A DNA stretch of 64,000 nucleotides, from positions 372,001 through 436,000 of the forward strand of contig NZ_JAEQBW010000002.1 of NCBI RefSeq assembly GCF_016679925.1, given 5' to 3'. Below are positions 28,276-37,029 of the stretch, piece by piece. The stretch comes from Marivirga aurantiaca. GTDB lineage: Bacteria; Bacteroidota; Bacteroidia; Cytophagales; Cyclobacteriaceae. The translations under genes were made by a program, and so were the position numbers. The notes under the pieces were generated by a model, which was given only the letters and a program-made list of their open reading frames with translations, had not been told where the DNA came from and searched no databases. Each line of letters starts with the position of its first letter. Positions within the stretch are counted from its first letter, which is position 1.

Positions 28276-28400
28276 ATGAAATCGACATTAAAAATTCAGA
28301 TTCGAATTTACATTAACCGAAGATGAATTTTTAATCAAAGATTCCATAACCTGCCCCGGCTAAATCGGGGTGACAACAACTTAAAATCAATTACATACAT
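28276..28400 (+). repeat. Leader-like repeat unit A upstream of sulP
   Basis: This unit starts at an ATGAAA and runs to the next one. It contains arms ATTAAAAATTCA (28287-28298) and TGAATTTTTAAT (28324-28335), which can form a 12-bp stem. A nearer GAATTT (28304-28309) can compete for the first arm. Compared with unit B it carries an extra hairpin CCCCG/CGGGG (28354-28370). It ends in AACTTAAAAT then ACATACAT. Function is unknown. Confidence 0.55.
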
Positions 28401-28498
28401 ATGAAATGAGCATAAATATTCGAGGGCGAATTTATACCAACCGCCAGATGAATATTTATCGCGAATTCCATGTGGCAACTTAAAACGAACATATACAC
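28401..28498 (+). repeat. Leader-like repeat unit B, ending at the sulP start codon
   Basis: This is a diverged copy of unit A, roughly 70 percent identical by eye over the first 70 bases. The long-range stem is kept with different bases: ATAAATATTC (28412-28421) pairs with GAATATTTAT (28450-28459). A nearer CGAATTTAT (28427-28435) can also pair with the first arm, with one bulge. It ends in CAACTTAAAACGAAC directly before the sulP ATGAAA. A cis-acting leader is plausible. Confidence 0.55.
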
Positions 28499-30028
28499 AT
28501 GAAAAAGTATTTCAATCTTTTTGATTTGTCTCAAAAAGTAAACTATAAAACAGAAGTTTTATCGGGCTTAACAGTAGCAATTGCTCTTATTCCTGAAGCA
28601 GTAGCATTTGCTTTAATCGCAGGACTTTCTCCATTAACAGGTTTATATGCAGCTTTTGTGATGGGTCTTGTAACGGCTATTTTAGGTGGTCGTCCGGGCA
28701 TGATTTCAGGTGCTACTGGAGCCGTTGCCGTTGTTATAGTAGTGTTAGCCAAATCACATGGTATAGAATATGTGTTGGCAACCGTAATATTAGCAGGGAT
28801 TTTGCAAGTATTAGCAGGCACATTAAGAATGGGTAAATTAATGCGCTTAGTCCCTCATCCAGTGATATTTGGATTTGTAAATGGATTGGCCATTATCATA
28901 TTTATGTCTCAGATGGAGCAATTTCAGGATAAATCAGGTAATTGGCTGAGTGGTTCTTCTTTATATATATTATTAGGTTTAGTATTATTAACAATGGTTA
29001 TTATTTGGGGCCTACCTAAAATAACCAAGGCTTTTCCAGCCTCTTTGGCTGCTATATTAGCTGTTTTTGGGATAGTATATTTCTTCGGTATAGATACAAA
29101 AGTAGTGGGTGATGTTGCTTCTATCCAGGGAGGATTTCCTCCTTTTCACATACCTGCAATTCCTTTAGCTTGGGAAACACTGACAATCATTTTTCCTTAT
29201 GCGTTAATTATGGCAGGTGTGGGCTTGATTGAAAGTTTATTGACATTGAATATTATTGATGAAATAACTGAAACCAGAGGTAGAGGCAATAAAGAAGCTG
29301 TAGCACAGGGAATAGCCAATATTTGTTCAGGCTTCCTTTCCGGAATGGGTGGTTGTGCCATGTTAGGGCAGAGTTTGATTAATATTTCTAACGGGGCCAG
29401 GGCCAGGCTTTCGGGAATAGTGGCAGCGGTAATGCTGTTGGTCTTCATTATGTTTGGATCCGGTATTATTGAACAACTGCCAATGGCGGCTTTAACCGGA
29501 CTTATGATTATGGTTGCAATTGGAACCTTTGAGTGGGCCAGTTTAAGAACTATTAAAAGAATGCCTAAATCTGATATTTTTGTGATGTTCCTGGTGACTA
29601 TTGTTACTGTGGTATTGCATAACCTGGCTTTAGCAGTAATAGTAGGTGTAATTATTTCGGCTCTTGTATTTGCATGGGATAATGCTAAAAGGATCAGGGC
29701 CAGGAAACATGTAGATGAAAATGGTACTAAGTATTATGAAATATATGGTCCTTTGTTTTTTGGATCTGTTACTGCATTTAATGAGAAATTTGATGTTTTA
29801 AGTGACCCTGATGAAGTAGTTATTGATTTTGCGGAAAGCAGGGTAGTGGATATGTCAGCCATTGAAGCATTGAACAAATTAACGGAGCGTTATCTTAAGG
29901 TAGGAAAGAAGGTTCACCTTAAACACTTAAGTCAGGATTGCAGAAAATTGCTTCAAAATGCAGATAAGATCATCGAGGTAAATGTGTTAGAAGATCCTAC
30001 TTATAAGATTGCAACAGACAGTATCTAA
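28499..30028 (+). CDS. SulP (SLC26) family inorganic anion transporter with STAS domain
   Basis: 509 residues. The transport domain (about 1-400) has 12-14 membrane segments and the family features SGLTVAIALIPEAVAFALIAGLSPLTGLYAAF and the later NICSGFLSGMGGCAMLGQSLIN. A C-terminal STAS domain spans about 415-500 (YYEIYGPLFFGSVTAF, VVIDFAESRVVDMSAIEAL). SulP proteins move sulfate, bicarbonate or other anions; the ion here cannot be told, and there is no carbonic anhydrase or sulfate-assimilation gene adjacent. It is monocistronic, with a strong terminator after it and the unusual repeat-containing leader before it. Confidence 0.93.
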   Translation: MKKYFNLFDLSQKVNYKTEVLSGLTVAIALIPEAVAFALIAGLSPLTGLYAAFVMGLVTAILGGRPGMISGATGAVAVVIVVLAKSHGIEYVLATVILAGILQVLAGTLRMGKLMRLVPHPVIFGFVNGLAIIIFMSQMEQFQDKSGNWLSGSSLYILLGLVLLTMVIIWGLPKITKAFPASLAAILAVFGIVYFFGIDTKVVGDVASIQGGFPPFHIPAIPLAWETLTIIFPYALIMAGVGLIESLLTLNIIDEITETRGRGNKEAVAQGIANICSGFLSGMGGCAMLGQSLINISNGARARLSGIVAAVMLLVFIMFGSGIIEQLPMAALTGLMIMVAIGTFEWASLRTIKRMPKSDIFVMFLVTIVTVVLHNLALAVIVGVIISALVFAWDNAKRIRARKHVDENGTKYYEIYGPLFFGSVTAFNEKFDVLSDPDEVVIDFAESRVVDMSAIEALNKLTERYLKVGKKVHLKHLSQDCRKLLQNADKIIEVNVLEDPTYKIATDSI

Positions 30029-30058
30029 GCTAATATGGATTTTAATAGAAACTGATAG

Positions 30059-30083
30059 AAGGGAGCGTTATGCTCCCTTTTTT
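30059..30083 (+). terminator. Terminator of sulP
   Basis: AAGGGAGC (30059-30066) pairs with GCTCCCTT (30072-30079) and is followed by a T-run. It lies 30 bases after the sulP stop. Confidence 0.9.
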
Positions 30084-30239
30084 GTTTGTGCATTTCCCTA
30101 CAATAGAAATCCTTTTTGGGAAGGCAGTCCATTGAGAGTATTTAAGAGAGTAATCCAGTGTTAATAAATAATATTTCAATTTTTATTTGTATTTATGTGT
30201 GATTGAAAAACTAATTTATAAGCTGTAATATTTGAACTT

Positions 30240-32414
30240 ATGAGTCATCCCAACCTGTTGACTTCAACCAGAGAACCCTTAGATGTAGAATTAAAAGTAA
30301 AAGAAGGGAAAATCCCCGATGATCTTTCAGGATTTGTATTTATCAATTCGGGGGCGGGAACCGTTAATTCCGGTGGTTTGCCCTATGAGCGTTACCTTCC
30401 CGATGGAAAATTTAATCAGGAGTTTGGCTCTCCTGTAATCAATGGGGATGGATACATGTTTCGCTTTGATTTAACAGAAGCCGGAAAAGTGAAGTTGAAA
30501 ACCCGTTTGCTAAAAACACCATGTTTTTATGCTGATTTAGGCTCTAGCCCTATTCTTAATGGAAAAGACAACCCTTATGCCGATATAGCCTTTAAAAACA
30601 AAGGTTTGGCTCGAATGTCAATGAAGCTAGGCACTAGAAACCAGATTAATACTGCTATTACACCTTTTCAACAACCAGGTAATGATGAGGCACGCTTATT
30701 GGCAACTTTTGATGCCGGAAGACCTTTTGAGTTTGATCCCGATTCTATGGAGTTAATTACTCCAATAGGGGAGAATAAATTTTGGAGAGCGGGGACACCA
30801 CCTTTTCTACAAAACCCTTTTCCTATGATATTGACTACTGCACATCCTGTATATGATCCCGAAACCAGGGAGGTGTTCAGTGTTAACTTTACAAAGACCA
30901 CTAAATCCTTATTAAAAGCTACTGAAATTTTTGATCGGATTTTTGAAGATGAGGAGAGCCTGGAAAAAAGATTGGAAGAGAAAATTGATCATTGGAAGAA
31001 TTATGAAAGTACCGAAAATGTAGTAGAGGAAGTCAATGATTTCTTTTATGAAGCAGGTGCAAAACCTAAAAAGGAAACTTTTTGGGAGAAATTAAAAGCA
31101 TTCTACTGGAGGGTTATAGGCCATAAGTTTTCTAATGAAAATGCAGTTTATTTAATAAAGTGGATGGGAGAGAAAAAACCCAAGGCATATAAAATTGTAA
31201 ATGAAGATGGTTCTGCTATAGAAATAGCACATAATATGCACCAGATTGGGTTTAGTAAGGATTATATAATTCTTGCAGATACTAATTTCAAATTTACTCT
31301 GGATGTGATGATGAATAATCCTTTTCCTAATAATGAAAAAATTGATTCGTTTTTGAGGGATTTGTTGGATGGAGCTCAAAATGATTATTCCAGCCTCTAC
31401 ATCATTCCTAGAAAGCAATTAATTGATGAGAAGAAAGAAGTAATGGCGCACAAGGTAGTGTTGCCACTGGAGACAGTTCATTTTTCTGTTGATTATAATA
31501 ATGATGATGATATTATTACAATACATACAGCACACAATTGTTGTGCATGCCCTGCCGAATGGATCAGGTATTATGATAAACTAAAGTGTTCCGGAGAGCT
31601 TATTGATGCACAGAGGGTTGGTATGCTCGCGGTAGGAGAGATGGATATTGGCAAGATAGGTAAGGTGCTGATTGATGTAAAAAACAGGGATGTATTGGAA
31701 AGTGAATCGACATTCCTGCACTTAACCGGAGATCTTGATGAAAAAGATCCGGGGCCTCATACCTGGGGTGTTGGGCTATATACATATCGGGATATGCTTT
31801 CTCCGGATAAAAACGTTGATAAAATAGAACATGTTTTTTGGCAGGCTTATGGAATGTCTGATCAAATGCTGACGGATTTTATGTACAATTTGTATGAATG
31901 CTCTGACCGTAATAGGATCTATTCCGCTGAAGAGATGTTGGGATTTTCTAAAAAAGGAGCACCTTTTATCCTGCAAACGGTAGAAACAGCCTCAATGAAA
32001 GTCATTGATCATTACTCTTTTCCCAATGATACATTCATGTGGTCGTTGCAGTTTGTACCCTCTTCAAATTTAAATTCAGGAATAGTTTCATCTTTGAATG
32101 GTTATATTCTGTGTACCGTTGTCGGAAAAGAGGAAAATAGTTATAATCTAAGTTCTTACTACTCAGAAATTTGGCTGTTTGATGCTAAAAATCTTAAGAG
32201 GGGTCCGGTGGTAAAATTACATCATGAGAGCTTACAGTTTGCATTTACAATACATTCAGTTTGGGTTGAGAAAGCTTTAAATGTGTCAATTCCATCTTAT
32301 AAAATTGACATACGGCAAGATTATAACGAGCAAATAAAACGTGTGAAGGGTAGGAGACTTCGTAAAAAAATCCAATCTTTAATGGATGAAAATGTTTATC
32401 CTCATTTTCGATGA
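30240..32414 (+). CDS. Carotenoid oxygenase family protein (RPE65/CCD-like), enlarged
   Basis: 724 residues; bacterial members are commonly nearer 500. These non-haem iron enzymes cleave double bonds of carotenoids or stilbenes. Candidate iron ligands, one per propeller region, are His in TTAHPVYDPET (about 200), AHNMHQIGFSKDYIIL (about 330), HTAHNCCACPAEW (about 430) and FAFTIHSVWVE (about 670). The N-terminus has DLSGFVFINSGAGTV and INGDGYMFRFDL, typical of the family. A charged helical insert at about 225-305 (EDEESLEKRLEEKIDHW) accounts for part of the extra length. There is no signal peptide. The substrate and cleavage site are unknown. The SpoIIE phosphatase gene starts 52 bases downstream on the same strand. 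Confidence 0.85.
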   Translation: MSHPNLLTSTREPLDVELKVKEGKIPDDLSGFVFINSGAGTVNSGGLPYERYLPDGKFNQEFGSPVINGDGYMFRFDLTEAGKVKLKTRLLKTPCFYADLGSSPILNGKDNPYADIAFKNKGLARMSMKLGTRNQINTAITPFQQPGNDEARLLATFDAGRPFEFDPDSMELITPIGENKFWRAGTPPFLQNPFPMILTTAHPVYDPETREVFSVNFTKTTKSLLKATEIFDRIFEDEESLEKRLEEKIDHWKNYESTENVVEEVNDFFYEAGAKPKKETFWEKLKAFYWRVIGHKFSNENAVYLIKWMGEKKPKAYKIVNEDGSAIEIAHNMHQIGFSKDYIILADTNFKFTLDVMMNNPFPNNEKIDSFLRDLLDGAQNDYSSLYIIPRKQLIDEKKEVMAHKVVLPLETVHFSVDYNNDDDIITIHTAHNCCACPAEWIRYYDKLKCSGELIDAQRVGMLAVGEMDIGKIGKVLIDVKNRDVLESESTFLHLTGDLDEKDPGPHTWGVGLYTYRDMLSPDKNVDKIEHVFWQAYGMSDQMLTDFMYNLYECSDRNRIYSAEEMLGFSKKGAPFILQTVETASMKVIDHYSFPNDTFMWSLQFVPSSNLNSGIVSSLNGYILCTVVGKEENSYNLSSYYSEIWLFDAKNLKRGPVVKLHHESLQFAFTIHSVWVEKALNVSIPSYKIDIRQDYNEQIKRVKGRRLRKKIQSLMDENVYPHFR

Positions 32415-32466
32415 GAGGTTTCATTTTTATTCCTAGTATTGTAGTCTCATAAGGTAGAGTAACGGA

Positions 32467-33993
32467 ATGAATTTAAATTTGACCGAAAAATTTGGTGTTA
32501 ATATAGGAGAAGCCTGGAAAGCAGAATATAAGCGGATAGGCTCTATTTATGCCCGATGGGGTGCTATATTGGTCATTTTTCTATTTCCTTTAAGTATAAT
32601 CCCTGAACTATCTATTGAAAAACCCAATCTCCAGGTTTGGTATTTTTTTCGTCTGGGGCCTTCTGTTTTGGTGGGCATTGTTTTTCTTCTTCACCAGAAG
32701 TATAAATTCAGCCATGAACTTTTATTCGAGATTATTGCCTTTTGCCTTTTCACTTCTGCAGCTTATATGGTGGAATGTGGCGATTGGTTAAATTATGTTA
32801 TTTCAATGATCACAGTGTTCATTACCAGTGCGGTTCTAGTGATCTTACGCCCCTTTTACTTTATTATTAATTTCATACTGATATTTATCATTCAAATTGC
32901 AGTGAACATGGTTTTTTGCGGAATGACAGTAGGAGATTATTTCCTTTTGAAAGGAGTCAATATTCTTTTGGTTGTAGGTGTAGCTTGTTTTTCCATTGCT
33001 GCATTTAGATATTATATCATGAAAAATAATTTCATGCATCGACTGGCTTTGCAAGAAGCACATTTTGAATTACAAGAGCGTAATCAAAGCCTTTTGAAAG
33101 TACAGAAGGACCTTCGTTTCAAAAGCGACCAAATTAAAGAGCAGAATGAAGAACTGACAGTTCAGAAGGAAGAGATCCTCACCCAGCGCGATGCCATGCA
33201 AACTCAAAAAGAATTTATTGAAAAGCAAAACAGGGATATTATTGGAAGTATCAGGTATGCTAAGCAAATTCAAAGAGCTATGCTTCCTTCTCAGGATTCC
33301 TTTAAAAGTTATTTACCTCAGTCTTTTATCTTTTTTGTTCCGAGAGATATAGTTTCAGGAGATTTTTACTGGCTGACTCAAAAAAATGGAAAAACTATTG
33401 TTGCTGCTGTGGATTGCACCGGACATGGTGTTCCAGGAGCCTTTATGTCGCTGGTTGGCGAGAATAACCTAAATCAAATAGTAAAGCAAAAAGGTATTAC
33501 TGATCCTGCGGAAATATTAAATGATTTACATATTGGAATTAATGAAACACTTAAGCAGACTGAGAATGATAACCAGGATGGTATGGATGCTGGAATAGTT
33601 GTAATAGATAAGAAATCAGGAATAATTGAATTTGCCGGAGCAAAGAGTCCTTTACTGGTAGTAGATTCTTCCGGAATGGCTACGGAAATTAAAGGTGATA
33701 AATTCTCAATTGGGGGTAAAAACAGGAATTTCAAGAAGCTGGAGTTTAAAAAGCATACACTTCCTATTGAAGTGGACTCTTCATATTATCTATTTTCGGA
33801 TGGTTTTGCTGATCAATTTGGTGGTGCGAGAGACAAAAAATATATGACCAAAAGATTCAGGGAATTATTAACTGAAATTTCAGGAGAAACATTGACCGAC
33901 CAAAAATTCTTGTTGCAAAGGAAATTTGAGGAGTGGAAAAATGGTTATGCCCAAACAGATGATGTTTTGGTTTTGGGATTTAGATTGGATTAA
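32467..33993 (+). CDS. SpoIIE/PP2C-type protein phosphatase with membrane sensor domain
   Basis: 508 residues. About six membrane helices occupy residues 30-195. A long coiled coil (about 195-270, rich in Gln, Glu and Lys) follows, then a SpoIIE-type serine phosphatase domain (about 270-508). Its metal-binding residues are visible in DIVSGDFYWLTQKNG, VDCTGHGVPGAFMSLVGEN, DGMDAGIVVIDKK and LFSDGFADQFGG. Such proteins usually act in partner-switching systems on anti-anti-sigma STAS proteins. No kinase or separate STAS gene is adjacent, although SulP just upstream ends in a STAS domain. It may be co-transcribed with the carotenoid oxygenase. Confidence 0.9.
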   Translation: MNLNLTEKFGVNIGEAWKAEYKRIGSIYARWGAILVIFLFPLSIIPELSIEKPNLQVWYFFRLGPSVLVGIVFLLHQKYKFSHELLFEIIAFCLFTSAAYMVECGDWLNYVISMITVFITSAVLVILRPFYFIINFILIFIIQIAVNMVFCGMTVGDYFLLKGVNILLVVGVACFSIAAFRYYIMKNNFMHRLALQEAHFELQERNQSLLKVQKDLRFKSDQIKEQNEELTVQKEEILTQRDAMQTQKEFIEKQNRDIIGSIRYAKQIQRAMLPSQDSFKSYLPQSFIFFVPRDIVSGDFYWLTQKNGKTIVAAVDCTGHGVPGAFMSLVGENNLNQIVKQKGITDPAEILNDLHIGINETLKQTENDNQDGMDAGIVVIDKKSGIIEFAGAKSPLLVVDSSGMATEIKGDKFSIGGKNRNFKKLEFKKHTLPIEVDSSYYLFSDGFADQFGGARDKKYMTKRFRELLTEISGETLTDQKFLLQRKFEEWKNGYAQTDDVLVLGFRLD

Positions 33994-34123
33994 CAGTTAA
34001 GTTTATATGATGGAGAGTTATGGCTGGTTTGCTATTATTTACTTTCTGTTATTATTGCATAGCTATATTTAACTATTTACCCATTTTTAATTACATTACA
34101 TTAAGATTGATTAATTTTAGCAA

Positions 34124-34627
34124 ATGGAAGATTATAAATATCTCATATATATAGCCCTGGCAATATTATACTATGTTATTAAAGGAATTGGTAGTAAGAA
34201 AAAGCCTGCAACCAGACAAAAGCAAACTACAAATACCGGCCAACCACAGGAACAGCCCAAAACTTTTGAGGATATCATTAGGGAATTGAGCGGTGAGGCC
34301 CCTCGGAGGGAGGAGAGAGAATTTGAGGAAGCGGAACCTTTGTCTGATCAAGTGGAAGAACGCGTATTGGAGCAGAGTGTGGGGCATGAAGAGTATGAAA
34401 ATGCAGATGACACTTTAAAGGAACTTTATAAAAAAGGAGAAAGACTCAAGAGTATCAATGAACTAGTCGACTTTGAAGAGGTGGAAAAGGAAGGATCACG
34501 TTTTGATGCATTTTCAATTGAGAGGGAGGAAAATGAATTTGCAAGGGAAATCAGGGATGGTTTGTCGGATCCTGAAAGTGCCAAAAAAGCTATCATTTAT
34601 GCTGAAATACTTAATCGGAAATACTAA
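34124..34627 (+). CDS. Hypothetical membrane-anchored acidic protein
   Basis: 167 residues. One N-terminal membrane helix (about 6-22, YLIYIALAILYYVIKGI) is followed by a basic, polar linker (GSKKKPATRQKQ) and a strongly acidic region. The end (REIRDGLSDPESAKKAIIYAEILNRKY) looks like a conserved short helix found in other Bacteroidota hypotheticals. I recognise no domain with certainty and give no function. Its last 17 bases overlap the end of the convergent gene at 34611-35060. Confidence 0.7.
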   Translation: MEDYKYLIYIALAILYYVIKGIGSKKKPATRQKQTTNTGQPQEQPKTFEDIIRELSGEAPRREEREFEEAEPLSDQVEERVLEQSVGHEEYENADDTLKELYKKGERLKSINELVDFEEVEKEGSRFDAFSIEREENEFAREIRDGLSDPESAKKAIIYAEILNRKY

Positions 34628-35060
34628 TTTCTTTTACTTCATATTGAGATATTAACCATTCACCATCTACTTTTTTTAGATCAGCCACCATGGTTATCCT
34701 TTTATTCTCCTCGAAATAAAGCCTGGCATTCTTATAATTCAGGGAAAGACTGGCTTTTTTGTTTCTTATCTTAAAACTTTGTATTTCTATGAAGAAAATC
34801 TTTTCATTGACTTTGGCAGTTTCGCTGTCTACTATTTTTATGGGAATTTGATTAATCTCTAACTTAGCAGATTTGTCTATCATTTCATGCGATAACAGTA
34901 TTATTTGAGGATTCTGACTACCTACAAACCGGGGATTCTTCGAGATATATTGTTTAAACTCTTCAATGTTTAAAACTTCCTGAAGAATCATCTGGTTCTC
35001 TACTGAATTCATAGAATCAGAATGTAGAAATAAACCGAGCATTAAAATTATTGCTTTCAT
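34611..35060 (-). CDS. Hypothetical exported protein
   Basis: 149 residues. A short hydrophobic N-terminus (KAIILMLGLFLHSDS) suggests export. The rest alternates strands and short helices (EIQSFKIRNKKASLSLNYKNA, YFEENKRITMVADLKKVDGEW), a layout typical of small SnoaL-like or DUF4878-like beta proteins. I cannot place it in a family. It is a single gene convergent with the acidic membrane protein, overlapping by 17 bases. The ending VDGEWLISQYEVKEISIS is compatible with an NTF2-like fold, but that is only a guess. Confidence 0.6.
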   Translation of the reverse strand: MKAIILMLGLFLHSDSMNSVENQMILQEVLNIEEFKQYISKNPRFVGSQNPQIILLSHEMIDKSAKLEINQIPIKIVDSETAKVNEKIFFIEIQSFKIRNKKASLSLNYKNARLYFEENKRITMVADLKKVDGEWLISQYEVKEISISD

Positions 35061-35192
35061 ATCTATCGCTTTTAACTAATTGAATATAATATAGAAAAAA
35101 AACAATTGATTATTTTGCCAATAACAGGGACAAAATTACATCACAGGAAATTTGGGCGTAGCGAATTATTGTGGGCTTTATAAGATTGGGAA

Positions 35193-35225
35193 TAAAAAAA
35201 GCTCCTAAAAGAAATTTTAGGAGCT
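35193..35225 (-). terminator. Terminator of the blaI-M56 operon
   Basis: Perfect 11-bp arms AGCTCCTAAAA (35200-35210) and TTTTAGGAGCT (35215-35225) are followed on the minus strand by a run of T. It lies 40 bases after the M56 stop. Confidence 0.92.
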
Positions 35226-35264
35226 CATATTTATTTACCTATCATACTAACTAAACTATTTTCT

Positions 35265-36497
35265 TTATTCGAGGGTGAATCTGATAGGAACTACCCTTTG
35301 AGAGCGAACTACCTGCCCATTTTGTTTTCCAGGTGTCCATTGACCATATGCCGCAAGAGCATCTACTGCAACTTGGTCACATCCTGCACCTATCCCTTTT
35401 ACGGCTGTGATATTAGAAAGGCTACCGTCTTTCTCAATATTAAACTGCACATACACAGTTCCTTCTATACCAAGCCTTCTGGCTTGCGCAGGATAGCTAT
35501 TTTTTAACTTCTCAGAAAGAAAACTATTCAAGTGATCAATTCCTTCTTTAGGCTCAGCCTGGTCCTCCACTATGGTGAAAACCTTATTGTTGTCATTTTC
35601 TGAAGCCATATCTTTTTCTGATTTTATCAAGAGACTTTCTTTTTCCTGAAAATCACAGGAAAAGACAGTTAGCACCAATGCTGTAGATACAATAGCAAGC
35701 ATTTTGAAAGCGATAGTTTGTTTTCTTTTTTTCATCATCATCATTAGTCTATTTAAAATTAAAGGTTTAGCGAAAGAACTTACCAACTTTAAATGGGTAG
35801 GATAGAGGGTTTGTTCAATCAGTAGTTGTTTATATTTTGAATCGGTATCATTTTGTAATGCAATCTCATCAGCCCTATATTCATGATTTTCAATAATATG
35901 TTTTTTAAACAATTTGTTAAGTGGATTTATAAACAAGAAACAACAGGCTAGCTCAGTAAAGATGATATCTAAGCTATGTAATTCGCGGGCATGTAATTTC
36001 TCATGGGCAATTATTAAACCCCCGCCTTCTTTCGCCAGAATAGATTGAGGTATAAATGACCATTTTAAGAAAGAAAAAGGGGCGACTTCATTTTCAACAA
36101 TATAGACACCGTTTTTACTTTCAAATTTCGCTTTGCGCTTAATTAAGTTTACTTGTCGAAAAAGTTTTAGAAACCTGAAAACTTTGGATATTATGAATAG
36201 TAAGGAGATGACACAATAGCCAATTGCTATGATACTACCTACTGAAAGGGAGGAAGCCATAGGAGAACTATTAGCAGGATTTGTCAAATTTGTTAATTCC
36301 GGAAAAATCAGAATAGTGGTTTGAGTAAATACAGGGAAACTTAGAAGAGGTATAACAAGAGCAAATACAACTATAGATAACAAGTAAATTCTATTGAACT
36401 TAAAGTTGGTGTCATTCCTTAGTAAGAAATGATAAACACCTAGCAATATAATGAAGATAATATGTGCCTGAATGATATAGCTGATGGAAAAAATCAT
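35265..36497 (-). CDS. BlaR1-type M56 metallopeptidase fused to a TonB C-terminal domain
   Basis: 410 residues. Four membrane helices are spread over about 1-285. The cytoplasmic zinc site AHEKLHARELHSLD (HExxH) lies between helices, as in BlaR1/MecR1. After the last helix (about 265-285), a periplasmic linker leads to a TonB C-terminal domain (about 330-410, EGTVYVQFNIEKDGSLSNI, AYGQWTPGKQNGQVV). No penicillin-binding sensor domain is present, so this is not a classic beta-lactam receptor. By family analogy the protease would inactivate the co-transcribed BlaI repressor on a signal. It overlaps blaI by 4 bases. Confidence 0.9.
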   Translation of the reverse strand: MIFSISYIIQAHIIFIILLGVYHFLLRNDTNFKFNRIYLLSIVVFALVIPLLSFPVFTQTTILIFPELTNLTNPANSSPMASSLSVGSIIAIGYCVISLLFIISKVFRFLKLFRQVNLIKRKAKFESKNGVYIVENEVAPFSFLKWSFIPQSILAKEGGGLIIAHEKLHARELHSLDIIFTELACCFLFINPLNKLFKKHIIENHEYRADEIALQNDTDSKYKQLLIEQTLYPTHLKLVSSFAKPLILNRLMMMMKKRKQTIAFKMLAIVSTALVLTVFSCDFQEKESLLIKSEKDMASENDNNKVFTIVEDQAEPKEGIDHLNSFLSEKLKNSYPAQARRLGIEGTVYVQFNIEKDGSLSNITAVKGIGAGCDQVAVDALAAYGQWTPGKQNGQVVRSQRVVPIRFTLE

Positions 36498-36865
36498 TTT
36501 TTCTCTTTTATGTTGTTCTTCAAATGAGATAATAATTCATCTACTTCTTCAGTACTTAAATCCTCTTCTTTAGCAAAGAATGAAGCCATTTTCGAAAATG
36601 AGCCTTCAAAATACCCGTGAATTAGTTGTTTAAGTGATTGCTTTTTATACTCCTCTTTCTTGAGCAATGGAAAGTATAAATGGCTTTTACCGGTTACTTC
36701 ATGGCCTACCACACCTTTCTTTTCCAGAATTCTTATAATAGTGCTTACGGTATTATAAGCCGGCTTGGGTTCAGGCATAAGTTCGAGCACTTGTTTAACA
36801 TGTGCTTTTTCCAATACCCATAGCTTTTGCATTATTTCTTCTTCGGCCCTTGTTAGTTGTTGCAT
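36494..36865 (-). CDS. BlaI/MecI/CopY family repressor
   Basis: 123 residues from the ATG at 36865; a GTG two codons earlier is possible. A winged helix-turn-helix covers about 1-75 (QLTRAEEEIMQKLWVLEKAHVKQVLELM, YNTVSTIIRILEKKGVVGHE), and a C-terminal dimer helix follows (YFEGSFSKMASFFAKEED). These repressors bind as dimers to inverted repeats and are cleaved or released when the cognate M56 protein is activated. The gene is translationally coupled to the M56 gene. A dyad lies within its own promoter, so self-repression is likely. Confidence 0.93.
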   Translation of the reverse strand: MQQLTRAEEEIMQKLWVLEKAHVKQVLELMPEPKPAYNTVSTIIRILEKKGVVGHEVTGKSHLYFPLLKKEEYKKQSLKQLIHGYFEGSFSKMASFFAKEEDLSTEEVDELLSHLKNNIKEKK

Positions 36866-36887
36866 ATCCACTTGGTTAATGATAGGA

Positions 36888-36918
36888 TAAACTTACAACT
36901 AAAAACTTAGTTAGTCAA
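36888..36918 (-). promoter_or_regulatory. blaI promoter with embedded operator dyad
   Basis: On the minus strand TTG (36916-36918) is 20 bases from TAAGTTTA (36888-36895), one mismatch from TAnnTTTG. The spacer contains the perfect dyad AACTAA-AAAC-TTAGTT (36897-36912), placed where a repressor would block polymerase. Auto-regulation by BlaI is the natural reading. Confidence 0.55.
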
Positions 36919-37029
36919 GAGAAATAGTTTTTTCTTTTTGAGGATGATTGAAACTTCATCTTTAGTTTATAAACTCCAGCTTCAAAAATAAAGGTAGTTT
37001 GATTATTGTTTGAAGGAAGACATTACTCC

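Larger units (their letters stand above)
27794..28498. other. 705-base non-coding gap between hisB and sulP
   Basis: No credible gene lies here. It holds, in order, a MITE-like element (27814-27905), a hairpin (27932-27965), a -7 promoter match (28102-28109), a short weak hairpin ATAGGT/ACCTAT (28166-28183), and two tandem leader-like repeat units (28276-28400 and 28401-28498) that run up to the sulP ATG. Each is listed separately. Confidence 0.8.

Noticed and set aside
28276-28326. A 16-codon frame starting ATGAAA in leader unit A
   Set aside because: The matching unit B has a stop as its third codon in that frame, so a conserved leader peptide is not supported. The pattern fits a structural repeat better.
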